This document shows, one piece after another, positions 42,410-51,587 of a stretch of 64,000 nucleotides of DNA. A model generated the notes under the pieces. It saw nothing but the letters and a program-made list of their open reading frames with translations, was not told the origin of the DNA and did not search any database. This stretch comes from Paraphoma chrysanthemicola. Lineage: Eukaryota; Ascomycota; Dothideomycetes; Pleosporales; Phaeosphaeriaceae. The position numbers were made by a program, and so were the translations under genes. The stretch spans positions 183,499 through 247,498 of the forward strand of contig JAGMWG010000030.1 of assembly GCA_020744225.1 (NCBI GenBank), written 5' to 3'. How positions within the stretch are numbered: the stretch's first letter is position 1; every line of letters starts with the position of its first letter.

Positions 42410-42989
42410 TGTTTCTGTTATCCCATTGTCAGATAACCGATACTGAATTACCCTCTCTCTTGTCGCATCATCCGCATCTCTAAGTTATGTCGCTAACTAG
42501 GTGCTCCGGCCTCAACACGGCTAAGAAACTCAAGATCCAGGTAGATCTAGAACCGAAATCTAGTCAGAGGGTTTAGCATACCACACGCTAACGAGCGTAT
42601 TTTGTCTCGCTCGGTTGCCTCTAATTCGACATTGCGACGGCGAATCTCTTGTAATGTATGCGAGAGCGTGTGCTGCGCACGGCACTGTCCTTGGAAAAGA
42701 TCATCCCATGACCCGCACGTGCCACCGGCATTACGCAGAAACGCGTAGGTCGCCGAGGCTAGATAGTTAGCGACGTAAGTGCAACACACGAGGAAAAGGA
42801 TCAAAGCTGTCGCGTGCTAGCAAAGAATGCTCGAAATTCTCTGTACATTAAAATGATAATTCTCTTTGCGTATACAAAACTATTCAACGCTATGCAGCTG
42901 TAATTCTGCATGTAGTCAGCTCATTAATTATGTGTTATTACTAGCACGTGTCGCAACGACTATGGCGACTCCAATAATTACATTATCAG
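42410..42989. other. Downstream region of the element E gene
   Basis: An open minus-strand stretch at 42547-42820 reads LILFLVCCTYVANYLASATY and then a charged helix, but has no ATG. It is preceded by a TTGCTAG that could be an acceptor, so it might be an exon remnant. Nothing else recognisable. Confidence 0.35.
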
Positions 42990-43498
42990 TGTTCGAGCTT
43001 GAGCTCGGCATGTTTAAGTGCGCTCGAGTCAGGCTGGGCAGTATCAGAAGCTGATGTCCGCGTTGTTAGAATACAGCTAGCCCGCTCTCGGCTTTTCTGT
43101 ACCGTTAGTACGTGGGAGCTCTCGTCTGTCGACTTCGCTTCATCAGGCAGTAGACCACCACCGAAGCACAACCAGCTCAAATATCTAGCTGCCTTGCTCG
43201 GGATACAGTCTTTCCTTGTCTGTATACAGCTTGACACAGCTTTAGACAAGATGCACGAACTTTCCAGGAGATCCGAGGCTGGCCGCAGTAACGCGAATAC
43301 GTATGCCTGCAGTAAATCGTGGTATTGTAGGCTAAGCAGAAGTATTCTATACAAGCCGTAGAGCTCAGGCAAAGCTTAAGGCTCTAGGTATCTATCCCGA
43401 GACTATCTGCGCTTCTTAGTCGTTGTTGACTTTATTGTGATAGGGAGTATCGAGAGCGTCCCGTTACGCAGGGTGTCCCGCCACACAGGGATGGACGT
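42990..43498. repeat. Element E right terminal inverted repeat
   Basis: Closely matches element A's right repeat (12310-12809) and is the diverged reverse complement of 35322-35830. The tip contains GTTACGCAGGGTGTCCCGCC and then CACAGGGATGG, two related units in tandem. Confidence 0.7.
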
Positions 43499-43580
43499 TA
43501 AAGCACTTCATCCATAAAATTGTCGAGTGACAATGCATCTGCCGACTTCACTTGCACAGGTCCTGTCTGAATTTGCTAGC

Positions 43581-43961
43581 CTACTTCTTCTCGAAACATC
43601 CCATGTTGGCGTGCTTGCGAACCCTTTTACTGCACGTTGCTAGTCTAAAACCAATCGCCAGCGTCGTCCGTTCTAGCGTAGAACGCCCCGTTCTGGATTG
43701 TCTTGATGTCTTGTTAGTACGTTTCTGCGCATCATAGCGATAGACGTGCCTCGGTTGAGGAAGCTTGACGATGTTCGGCGACGCTCTCGATTGGCGTCGC
43801 TGTTCCTCTTGCGCCAGCTCCTCGTCAAACTTGAAGATTCGGGGTTCTTTGCGGAAATGGACTGAGGGTTTGGCGGCATTGTAAGGGTCATAAACGGACT
43901 GCGAGCGCAAGACGTCGAGGGATCTGCTCTCCATAGCGGATAGAGAGAAGACGCGAGACAT
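43581..43961 (-). CDS. Small basic protein, unknown function
   Basis: 126 residues, rich in Arg, Lys and Ser, with a charged helical middle (EPRIFKFDEELAQEEQRRQS). Unbroken and in the first host-like sequence to the right of element E. No family recognised, and splicing near the 3' end cannot be excluded. Confidence 0.4.
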   Translation of the reverse strand: MSRVFSLSAMESRSLDVLRSQSVYDPYNAAKPSVHFRKEPRIFKFDEELAQEEQRRQSRASPNIVKLPQPRHVYRYDAQKRTNKTSRQSRTGRSTLERTTLAIGFRLATCSKRVRKHANMGCFEKK

Positions 43962-44364
43962 AAACAGGCAAATGTGACTATATGTACATGTACGAAGATA
44001 TGGGCAACCGCTATCTCTCGCGATAGTCGATAGCCCCGACTCGTCGGCCAGTCCATGCTACAAGTTCTGTGCGGAAGGCTGCCTCATCCTTCAGCAATCA
44101 AGTCATTCTCTCGTACCTTTGACAACACAGACCATCTTCAGAGTCGTCAGCATGTCCCCTGCCCTCGCCGTATCTTTTACGGTCAGCAAACAAGTCAGCG
44201 AGGCTGTTGGCTGACATTCTACGCACGTGCCCAGGAACCCTCACCTGGAGAAGCTTACCACATGCATAACTTAGTTGGTGATTGTGTCTATACAGTTGCC
44301 AGAAGCTAGTTGGTCAGCCACGACACGTGCGTGATATATACCGTAAGTTGGAAGTTGTGGGTGC

Positions 44365-45120
44365 ATGGGCATCTTCTCCTGGTTCGACCAAGTCGTTCCT
44401 AGTGATATTCAGATCTTCTCTCGAGCTCCGACACCGACGTTCTTCCTTGAGAAGTGCGCAACATCCGCAGTGATGAGCGACACTGTCGTTCGAGGACGCA
44501 AACGGGGCGACTCATCTTTCTCGACATGTTCAACAATAGCACCGATGGATTTGAGCGATGCAGAATCCGCTGCAGGGAGCATCGGACCGTCGATTTCATT
44601 GAGAATTGCAGATTTCTGGTTGCGCCACGAACACGACGGCTTCACTCCCAACCCTAGAGCATCCGTGCACGATGAAATCAAGCGCCTTGCAGCCTCCAAA
44701 GGCTGGGACTACAGCACGATGATGAAGCGGCGAAAGGAGGCTTTGGCTGCTGAGGTTGCGTTGCATGACGATGGTAGAGACCGCCTTGATCAGTGGCAAC
44801 AACTGTGCGTTGAAGTCGGTGTAGCTGATCTCGAAAACGTCCCGAAATCGATCCGGGCTTGCAGGAAAGTAAGTTCGAAATCCTTCAACAATACCGCGAA
44901 GCGGTGTTTCCATATTGTAGCTGAGGCATTGCAGGCACTCAGAGAGGTGCGCATCAACATCTGCAACCTCTTGGATCATCGACGGAACCCCCAAACGACG
45001 CCACTGCATCGCTTTGATTCGTTCTGTGCCCTTTCCGTATATACGCGGAAACACCGAATATTCCCGAAAGATGTCGCAAAGCGCGGAGGGCCACTCAGGG
45101 GTTTGCTCAGGACGATTTAA
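44365..45120 (+). CDS. Conserved fungal protein of unknown function
   Basis: 229 residues, exons 44365-44868 and 44935-45120. The 66-base phase-0 intron (GTAAGT donor, GCTGAGG branch region, TTGCAG acceptor) is a multiple of three, so the unspliced frame is also open, but splicing restores the family block RACRK-ALREVRINICNLLDHRR. The family, which I know only as an unnamed multicopy ascomycete group, has FTPNP, a KGWD motif, a W-Q-LC block, VNI-DL, YTRKH-IFPK and a final G-L-LLR-I. All are visible here, so the domain is complete. The first 60 residues are low in complexity and variable. No biochemical role is known to me. Confidence 0.7.
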   Translation: MGIFSWFDQVVPSDIQIFSRAPTPTFFLEKCATSAVMSDTVVRGRKRGDSSFSTCSTIAPMDLSDAESAAGSIGPSISLRIADFWLRHEHDGFTPNPRASVHDEIKRLAASKGWDYSTMMKRRKEALAAEVALHDDGRDRLDQWQQLCVEVGVADLENVPKSIRACRKVSSKSFNNTAKRCFHIVAEALQALREVRINICNLLDHRRNPQTTPLHRFDSFCALSVYTRKHRIFPKDVAKRGGPLRGLLRTI

Positions 45121-45705
45121 TTCGTCAGGATGACAGGGCCAGTGAAGCACCAGTACACCAAACCTTGAGTACAGTAGTATCCCGTTCACTCACAACGGTA
45201 GCAACTGTACCAGCTCTTTGGGATGGTCGTGTTATGTATCTTTGTGGCGTCCTGTAGTGGCCTTGTTCCAAATCTTATGCTTTCCTGTATCTGTTGCTTT
45301 GTCCTGCGATTATGAGGCTGGAACGATTTCGTCATCACTCGGCGGCGATTGAGGCTTGTTCGAAAGGGATAGCAGCATCGTCGCGCGTCGCCTCGTGGCA
45401 ATGTGCTGCCACCCGGCTTGCGATGGGCGATACTGCCATAGCCATAGTTACGGTCGGCGACGGTGGCAGGGGAATCGCTTGATCCCATGCAGCGATCAAG
45501 CAGGCGTGACAAGTTATGGTGCTAGGCGGAGACGGTACCGCTTTGACGCAGATGGCAGGTGGAGGCGACGGCCTGGGGCGATACGGTCGTCTACCGAGGC
45601 GCCATCGTGGGCAGGCGGGAGCGATACGAAGTACCGGAGTACATCCGTTAGGCAGAGCAGTTGCGACAGGCTGCGAGTATACGATTTCCCTTCTCCAAAG
45701 CTTTC
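45121..45705. other. Intergenic, no supported feature
   Basis: GC-rich frames overlap on both strands around 45290-45720 without family character or splice support. Confidence 0.4.
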
Positions 45706-46269
45706 TCATAAAATGTAGATGGCAGCGTGCAACGAGCCTTGCGTCTTAGCCGTGTCCGATACTCCGTTGACCTGGTCTCTTCCAGTGTACACATCTTTCA
45801 GCATTTGGTACTCGACGAATACTCGTCCTGGGTGATCCTCCCTGTCGGCTCTCAGGGAGAGTACCGTGTGCATGATGCCATCGTGCTCGGTCCGCTTGAT
45901 AGCGAAATGGCGGCGAGCGGTTGTGTCCTTTGCATCGGGTCTTAGAGCTTTGTACGGGGTTATGCGGCTGGCGAATCGTGTAGTTGGGTGCCTCAAGCTC
46001 GCCAGCAAAGATTGCGCTGCATCGACGTGTGTGTGGAAGGCTGCGGGCTTCGAGCGGCCGTACAACGGTGCGACGGGAGTTCTGGACGCGCGGGCGACGA
46101 CAGCCAGGGTTTTCACGTCGCTACACAGTAGCGGGATCCGAGTGAAAGCTGTCGAGCTGTCGAGATTAGTACTCGTGGAGGCGCAGAGTTTGCGGGATGC
46201 GGAGATGACAGAGCGCCTGAGGTCAAGGCGAAGAAGATTCGGAGCTTTCGAAAGCGCGCGCGGTCGCAC
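45706..46269 (-). CDS. Hypothetical protein, uncertain
   Basis: 187-codon frame with a basic, Ser/Arg-rich start (MRPRALSKAPNLLRLDLRRS) that could be a mitochondrial presequence. A long frame also runs on the opposite strand (45866-46333), so either could be a shadow. I favour the minus frame for its more ordinary composition. No family recognised. Confidence 0.25.
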   Translation of the reverse strand: MRPRALSKAPNLLRLDLRRSVISASRKLCASTSTNLDSSTAFTRIPLLCSDVKTLAVVARASRTPVAPLYGRSKPAAFHTHVDAAQSLLASLRHPTTRFASRITPYKALRPDAKDTTARRHFAIKRTEHDGIMHTVLSLRADREDHPGRVFVEYQMLKDVYTGRDQVNGVSDTAKTQGSLHAAIYIL

Positions 46270-46611
46270 CAGGTACTCGCGGGGCGGAACAGAGCCAGCG
46301 TTGTTCGGGAGGGTGTTTGCGGCAGCGTTCTAATTAAGCAACAGACTTCTTTTGGGGGCGCGTAGAGCGGAGCAGTGGCCGACATGAGGCCGATAAGAGT
46401 GCGTGCGCGATGCCCAGCAGCCCGTTCGAGCCCCGCATTGCCCTCCACGTCGCTGCACTTGTGTCATTGGCTCCTTGGCCACGTGCTGAGTCAACTAAGA
46501 CGCCGAGCTCTGTCTATCTGGAGCGCAACGACCATCAACCCAATCCACGGTGCAGCACAGCATACAGCTATATAAAATTCGCATTTAATACAGGACCAGC
46601 ACGTCACGCCG

Positions 46612-47646
46612 CCCTCGAGCTTTTCACCACAGCCTTTGACGCCTCCGCCGACCGACAAGACGCATTTTACGGAAGCGTGTCGTGTCATCACGCTTTTCAG
46701 TCATATCCAAGCTGGAAAGGATACTGGAGGAGGCACCTGGAGAGAGTTTCAGCTTGCGACAGGAGAAGTCAAAGAGTACTCTCCAAGAAGACGGTGTGCT
46801 TTCGAGGTTTGTGAAGGACAAGGTACGGTGAGTAGACCTCAGAGACCGCAACAGCCACGACTGATAGATGGCTAGGTATGACTACGACGAAGAGAATCGC
46901 CGACTAGTAGTCTGCATGCCTAGCGCAGTACACGAGCTCTTCATAGACGGATTGGAGGATGAGATTCGGAGCCAACCGAAAGCAATACGTGGCGGATCGG
47001 AGGGGAAAGCTCGATTTGCGTAGAAAGTACGACTAGCCCGATCGACTGAGATACATTTCGCCGCGAACGCTTCATCTAGTCAATCGAAGTACGAGCCAGA
47101 CGCATCATTTGGGCACGACGATGCACAATATCCAGGCGTTATCATCGAGGTCACATACTCACAGAAGATGAAGTGCCTAAGCCGTTTGGCTGAAAACTAT
47201 CTTTTTGATTCAGATGCCAGCGTACGGGTTGTCGTTGGTCTAGACATTCAGTACGGCAAGGACTTAAGCAAAGCAACGCTGTCCATCTGGCGACCTGAAT
47301 TGAGCGATGGTCCCAGTGGACCTGACTTACGAGCTGTGGACGTGGTCACGGACAAGTTTCGTACAATCTCCGTAGCTTTAACCTGTTCCTATTGTTCTAA
47401 CATTCCCATCAGGCTTTCCGTGACGAGAAAGGGAATCCCGTCGAGCACGCCGGACTGCAACTTCGCCTCAGCGATTTTGCCTGCGAAGAACTTGCACGAG
47501 AGGAAATGGGAGATGACGATACAGAAATCAACGTCTCTGGGATACAGCTCTGCCAATACCTTGCTGTAACGCCGACTGCTCTGCCAGGTGCGAAACGTAG
47601 CCGCATCGTGCTGGGCCCCGCAGACGATAGATGCACAATCTCCTGA
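46612..47646 (+). pseudogene. Uma2-like PD-(D/E)XK-fold family, broken copy 2
   Basis: Same family and order as the copy at 21252-22475: FSPQPLTPPPTDKTHFTEAC, FVKDKVR, then RYDYDEENRRLVVCMPS, YEPDASFGHDDAQYPGVIIE, VTYSQ, VRVVVGLDIQYG, and after an intron AFRDEKGNP, LRLSDFACEELA and QLCQYLA. Introns sit at the same two places, after DKVR and before AFRD. Defects: a one-base shift near 46765-46780 and a TAG at 47021-47023 where the other copy has Gln (CAG to TAG, a C-to-T change of the kind repeat-induced point mutation makes). The second intron's donor is a weak GTTTCG. Probably dead. It ends five bases from the convergent exchanger gene. Confidence 0.7.
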
Positions 47647-47651
47647 CTGCT

Positions 47652-49106
47652 TTATTCTTGCAACAATGCTCCTGCAGCGAACAAAAGATACAAAGTCAAC
47701 AGAATGGAGCCGGCGATCCTGCATTGTCAGCGTGTGCCAGCTTTCATGCTCTCCTCCTGTTACTTACCAGCCCTCGCCAACGATGTGCATCACCAGCGCT
47801 ACTCCCAAAAGAGCGCAATGAAATGCAGCAACAGGCAACATTGAAGCCCCTGCACCGATCGTCCATCCAACAAGCGTACTGACCGACAAGAGAGCGGTTA
47901 ACAGTCTTGCTGTAGATCCAAGGGCAAAGGAGAGAACCTCTTCAGCCACGGCGCAATGACGGAGCCGCCATCTCTCCACACATACGGCGATGCTTTCAGT
48001 CAGCCCAACAAGTAGAGTGATTAGGAGGATGCCGAATTGTTGCGGAGCGTTCAGATGCTCGGGTCCCTTTGGTGCAATAGCATCTACAAGATGATAAGAA
48101 GAAACCAGGATGATGACGCACGCAGTTACGAAGATGATAGAGATCACCGTGTTGTCTTTTGTGCCTCTATACAGATTGTTCTGATCAGTACCATCACCGC
48201 CACTGTTGTGGTGTGATGCCGGCCAGGAACAGGGCTTAGAAATACTGTCGATATGTATGTCCCTACAGTCCTGGATGCGTTCGGCCATTCGGGAGCTAAT
48301 TGAAAACAGTGGCCTGCGATTGATTTCGTCGGACTGAGCATTGGTGCTTGCCGGGCTCACCATCGTGCTCACGCGGTACGCTCTACGAGCCTGTTTCGAG
48401 TGCGTACGGTAGACGACGCGGTGATGGCCAATAAAGAGCAGCAACACTACAGATGCAGTGATGTGGCAAAGAAGCGCCACGTTTTGTTCAGATTCTACAT
48501 GCTTTAGTCCCATCTTCTGTCCTAGTACTGAGGACTCACTAGGGATTGTCCATTGAGCCGCTGTCAGCAACGGCATGATAGAGACACTCAAGACCAGTAA
48601 ACGAGTATGAATCAGGCCCGTCAGCCTTGGATACGAAATCTCCTTCTGTCGGCGGCCCAGGTAGAAGGAGCAAACACCAAGCAGCAGGAAATATTTCACA
48701 GCTACAAAACCGATCAGATGGTTATATGCAACAGCTGGCAATCTTTTCAGTACTGCAACCACGACCAGACATGATTCAGACCAGTCGCTAGAATCATCAG
48801 TGATAGATGCCTGAGCGACTACTGTATGCCGGGTACTCACCTAAAGATCGACTCCAGGACAACGGCTGGAACGAACCGCCCACGACGGAACAAGGCCATG
48901 TGCAGCATCAAAACTGCAAGCTTCTGTACTATGGAGGCCGCCACCACCGATAGAATTGCAAAAAGAAACTTTGCTACACCCTTTGTTGTTGTGAGAGCGA
49001 GAAGCGATGAGACTCCAAAGGCGCTCACGGCAAGAAAGCAAAAGCACCAGAAGGGCGATAACCTTGGACATGACTTTGCCGAAGCAGGCCAGCTAGCCCA
49101 TTTCAT
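47652..49106 (-). CDS. Diverged CAX-type (calcium/cation exchanger superfamily) membrane protein
   Basis: 450 residues in three exons: 49106-48841, 48787-47768, 47718-47652. Intron 1 (53 bases) has GTGAGT and CTAG; intron 2 (49 bases) has GTAAGT, GCTGAC and TGCAG. About ten hydrophobic segments in two halves, with a central hydrophilic loop of about 80 residues. The second half follows the CAX pattern: PQQFGILLITLLVGLTESIA, GSTARLLTALLSVSTLVGW and the last exon GWIAGSILLTLYLLFAAGAL. The first-half GNAxE motif of active exchangers is not visible, and the second-half motif keeps only its Glu (GLTE). It may be an inactive or repurposed member. The N-terminus is short, and a missing 5' exon is possible. 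Confidence 0.5.
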
Positions 49107-49569
49107 CTTCGACAGAGTGGTATTGGGTTATTGCGGGCGTTCAAGTCTGAAGGGTAGTGATATAGCGCAGTCTTATCAGATTATTCTTGGAGAGCAACCA
49201 AGTCAGCATGACAACATACTTCGCGATGCTGACGGATGTTTCTGGCGCAAGTGGTTTTAGATGACCTCGAATAGATTGATCGAGTTTCTGTGCGCCTTTC
49301 TCGAGCAGACTTCGTGATGCTGTGGTGCTTGAGCCTGGCTGGGCAACAAGGATGGTACAGTGTGTGAAGAGCGTGGCGGTAATGCAATCTAACATCGATG
49401 ACGCAATCCGATGTCGACTGTGATGAGCACCGATGCTACAGTACCTATGAATCAAGCCACATCAACAATCTGTATGGCTAGCATGGGAGTTATATTTCCA
49501 GAAAATCAATTTTTAGCACGTTGCGCCAAGTCAATATATGTGCCCATCACGTCACCAGAGGTTCCTCAT
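49107..49569. other. Region upstream of the exchanger-like gene
   Basis: A minus-strand frame at 49141-49455 includes a hydrophobic run (IAKYVVMLTWLL) and might be a 5' exon of the exchanger-like gene, but I found no convincing splice pair to join it. Confidence 0.3.
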
Positions 49570-50070
49570 TCAGCCGCACCGGCGCCGCTTTCTGCTCCGC
49601 TCCGAAACGTTTTCACAACAACTCGTGCGCTTCCTTTTCCTGCTAAATAATGACAACTCCCGGAGAACTTTTAAAGGCTTGGCCTTCTGAGGTTCCTCCC
49701 GATTGGCGAGCTTGACTTCAAGTGCGGAATTGCTGGCTCGAAGGCGCAAGATGACATCTTCCAAATCTGCTTCCACCTCCATGCGAGACACCTGTTGCTC
49801 AATCAAATCCTGACGCAGTTCGCACAATGTCTTTGCTGTAGCATCACGCTCCATGGCAAGCACTTTGTACTGCTGTAACAGGCCGTCTACAAGCTGTCGA
49901 ATCATAGCTATCCGAGCTTCTTCACTTAAGCTTGTACTTCTCCAGCCTGCTGTGTGCTGAGATGATGGCAAGAACCGCGCGGCAGCAGACCAGTGTTCGC
50001 TTCCAAGGGTATGTGCGGACCATGCTTCCTGTCCTTCGGGCGAGTCGAACTCGGGCGAGTCGACTTCCAT
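49570..50070 (-). CDS. Coiled-coil protein with basic tail, unknown function
   Basis: 166 residues from the ATG at 50070, which gives the acidic start MEVDSPEFDSPEG. Residues 60-130 form a long heptad-rich helix (KTLCELRQDLIEQQVSRMEV). The C-terminus is strongly basic (SRKRKRT, RSRKRRRCG), a likely nuclear signal. No family recognised. Confidence 0.5.
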   Translation of the reverse strand: MEVDSPEFDSPEGQEAWSAHTLGSEHWSAAARFLPSSQHTAGWRSTSLSEEARIAMIRQLVDGLLQQYKVLAMERDATAKTLCELRQDLIEQQVSRMEVEADLEDVILRLRASNSALEVKLANREEPQKAKPLKVLRELSLFSRKRKRTSCCENVSERSRKRRRCG

Positions 50071-50382
50071 GCGACTAAACAGTAGGCGTGTCTCTAGCAA
50101 ATTGCTCGATAGAATCAGGAAATGCCTGCGAGCTCATACAACACTACGCGGTACAAACATGTCGCTGGACTGAGTCGATGCGTCTAGGTGGTCTGTCCGC
50201 TCACCGGAAACATGATGACTGTCAGCACCTTCCTTTACGATGACTGTTCGCCCACCTGTCATTTCCTTCGTCATGTGAGTCCTCCAAGAGTTTCAGAGCT
50301 CCATCTTGTTCTCTCGTAGCGCTTCTTCTGCAAGCCATCTTGAGCACACCATTACACTTCCCACACACAGCAAGGCGCCATA

Positions 50383-50724
50383 ATGAAATCACTTCTTGTA
50401 GCTTTCATCATGGCATACCTGGCGTTCTCGAACAGCCTCGCCACTGCGACTGATGCGGTGGACAAGCGTGGGATCGATCTCAAGGACCCCGACATTGTTG
50501 CTTTAATTGACTCGCGGATGAGTTCCATCCTCAGCGACGTTAACTCGGCGCATAGCAGCGCAGCGACGAACCTTCCGCCCGACTTACTCTCGCACGCAGG
50601 ATTGATCTTGCCTGTGGAGACTGCACCTGCTGAAAGAAGTCGTGCACCTAGCAATAGTGCGATGCACATTGCTGTCTTGTACGGTGCTGTCTCTTTTACA
50701 ATTGTATGGATCATGTCTAAGTAA
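50383..50724 (+). CDS. Small secreted-type protein with Kex2-like site and hydrophobic tail
   Basis: 113 residues. The start is a signal peptide (MKSLLVAFIMAYLAFSNSLA), followed by a dibasic DKRG site suited to Kex2-type processing. The C-terminus has a hydrophobic stretch (AVLYGAVSFTIVWIM) ending in SK, which suits either a GPI-attachment tail or a single membrane anchor. No cysteines in the mature part. Small single-copy proteins of this design are common in fungal cell walls. No family recognised. Confidence 0.5.
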   Translation: MKSLLVAFIMAYLAFSNSLATATDAVDKRGIDLKDPDIVALIDSRMSSILSDVNSAHSSAATNLPPDLLSHAGLILPVETAPAERSRAPSNSAMHIAVLYGAVSFTIVWIMSK

Positions 50725-51587
50725 GCGGGGTCAACGAGCGAGCTTGTATTTGTAATTCCGTCTATTTACTAGACACGCAAGCATATCTGTGTGTCTGATT
50801 TGAAGTACCGGACATTTCCTGCTCTGAGCATGTAGTACCGTATTTGAGAATTCATCCAATAACTTGACTCCATGACTCCATTCATCCGTTCATCAGCGAA
50901 ATGCATTTAAAGCTAGAGCCGTAAATATCTGTATCCAACACAGCGAAGTTGTGTTACAGTAAGGTCGAGCTGATACATCCTGGCCATGCAGTCAATGGCG
51001 TGAAGCAGGGCGCTAAGATTGCGGAATGTTCGAGGCTAACGCTACAGGACGACTGTAACCTTTGTCTTGCCCACAGTCGGATGAGGCCTTGTGTAGCTGT
51101 AGACCAGGCAGGCCGGTTGCAGTACTTCTACCTACTGTCATCCATATAGAAGCAATTGTCAGCAACAGAGCTCGCATGGCTTTCCATGTCAGCATGACAG
51201 CAGATTAGTTTCTGTTTTGTGCACTTCTCCATCCTTGCAATTGACCACGACAATCTCAAAACAGTAGAATTGATCTCGTTACTGACATGATCGAAGACGG
51301 CACAAAATATGGTACTGATCACGAGCGATATCGCATCTCTGGGGTCGTCAGGCTCAGCGATCTTGCGGAGCATCCCCATCCTATCCCGGACTACCATCTA
51401 AGTCCCGAATATATCAGGAAGAAGACAGCTGTACAGCATCGTCTGCGTGAGGAGAAGTGGGAGCCGACTTTGAAGAGGAACCGGCTGACGGCAAGGATAA
51501 GTAGCAGCACATGGATGATCATAGTCAGGCAGAACAGTGTCCAGCTCGGAGATGGCCGCCACTATCCTACCCTGGTAATACCCAAGG
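50725..51587. other. Intergenic or 5' region with unresolved exons
   Basis: A plus-strand frame at 51287-51727 and a minus-strand frame at 51013-51195 (with a signal-peptide-like start MRALLLTIASIWMT) are possible, but neither has splice or family support. The former may contain 5' exons of the next gene. Confidence 0.3.

Larger units (their letters stand above)
35322..43498. mobile_element. Element E: complete 8.2-kb element carrying a chimeric HET-NB-ARC-TPR gene
   Basis: The left tip ACGTCCATCCCTGCGTGGCG follows TA (35320-35321). The right tip GGGATGGACGT ends at 43498 with TA after it. The inverted repeats are about 0.5 kb and moderately diverged. They match element A's ends, not D's, although only 11 bases separate E from D. 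Cargo is a four-exon gene filling most of the element. No transposase. Confidence 0.8.

Noticed and set aside
8481..43500. Whole NLR block as one Starship-type giant element
   Set aside because: No DUF3435 tyrosine recombinase is visible, and the block resolves into five units with their own inverted ends, which Starships lack.
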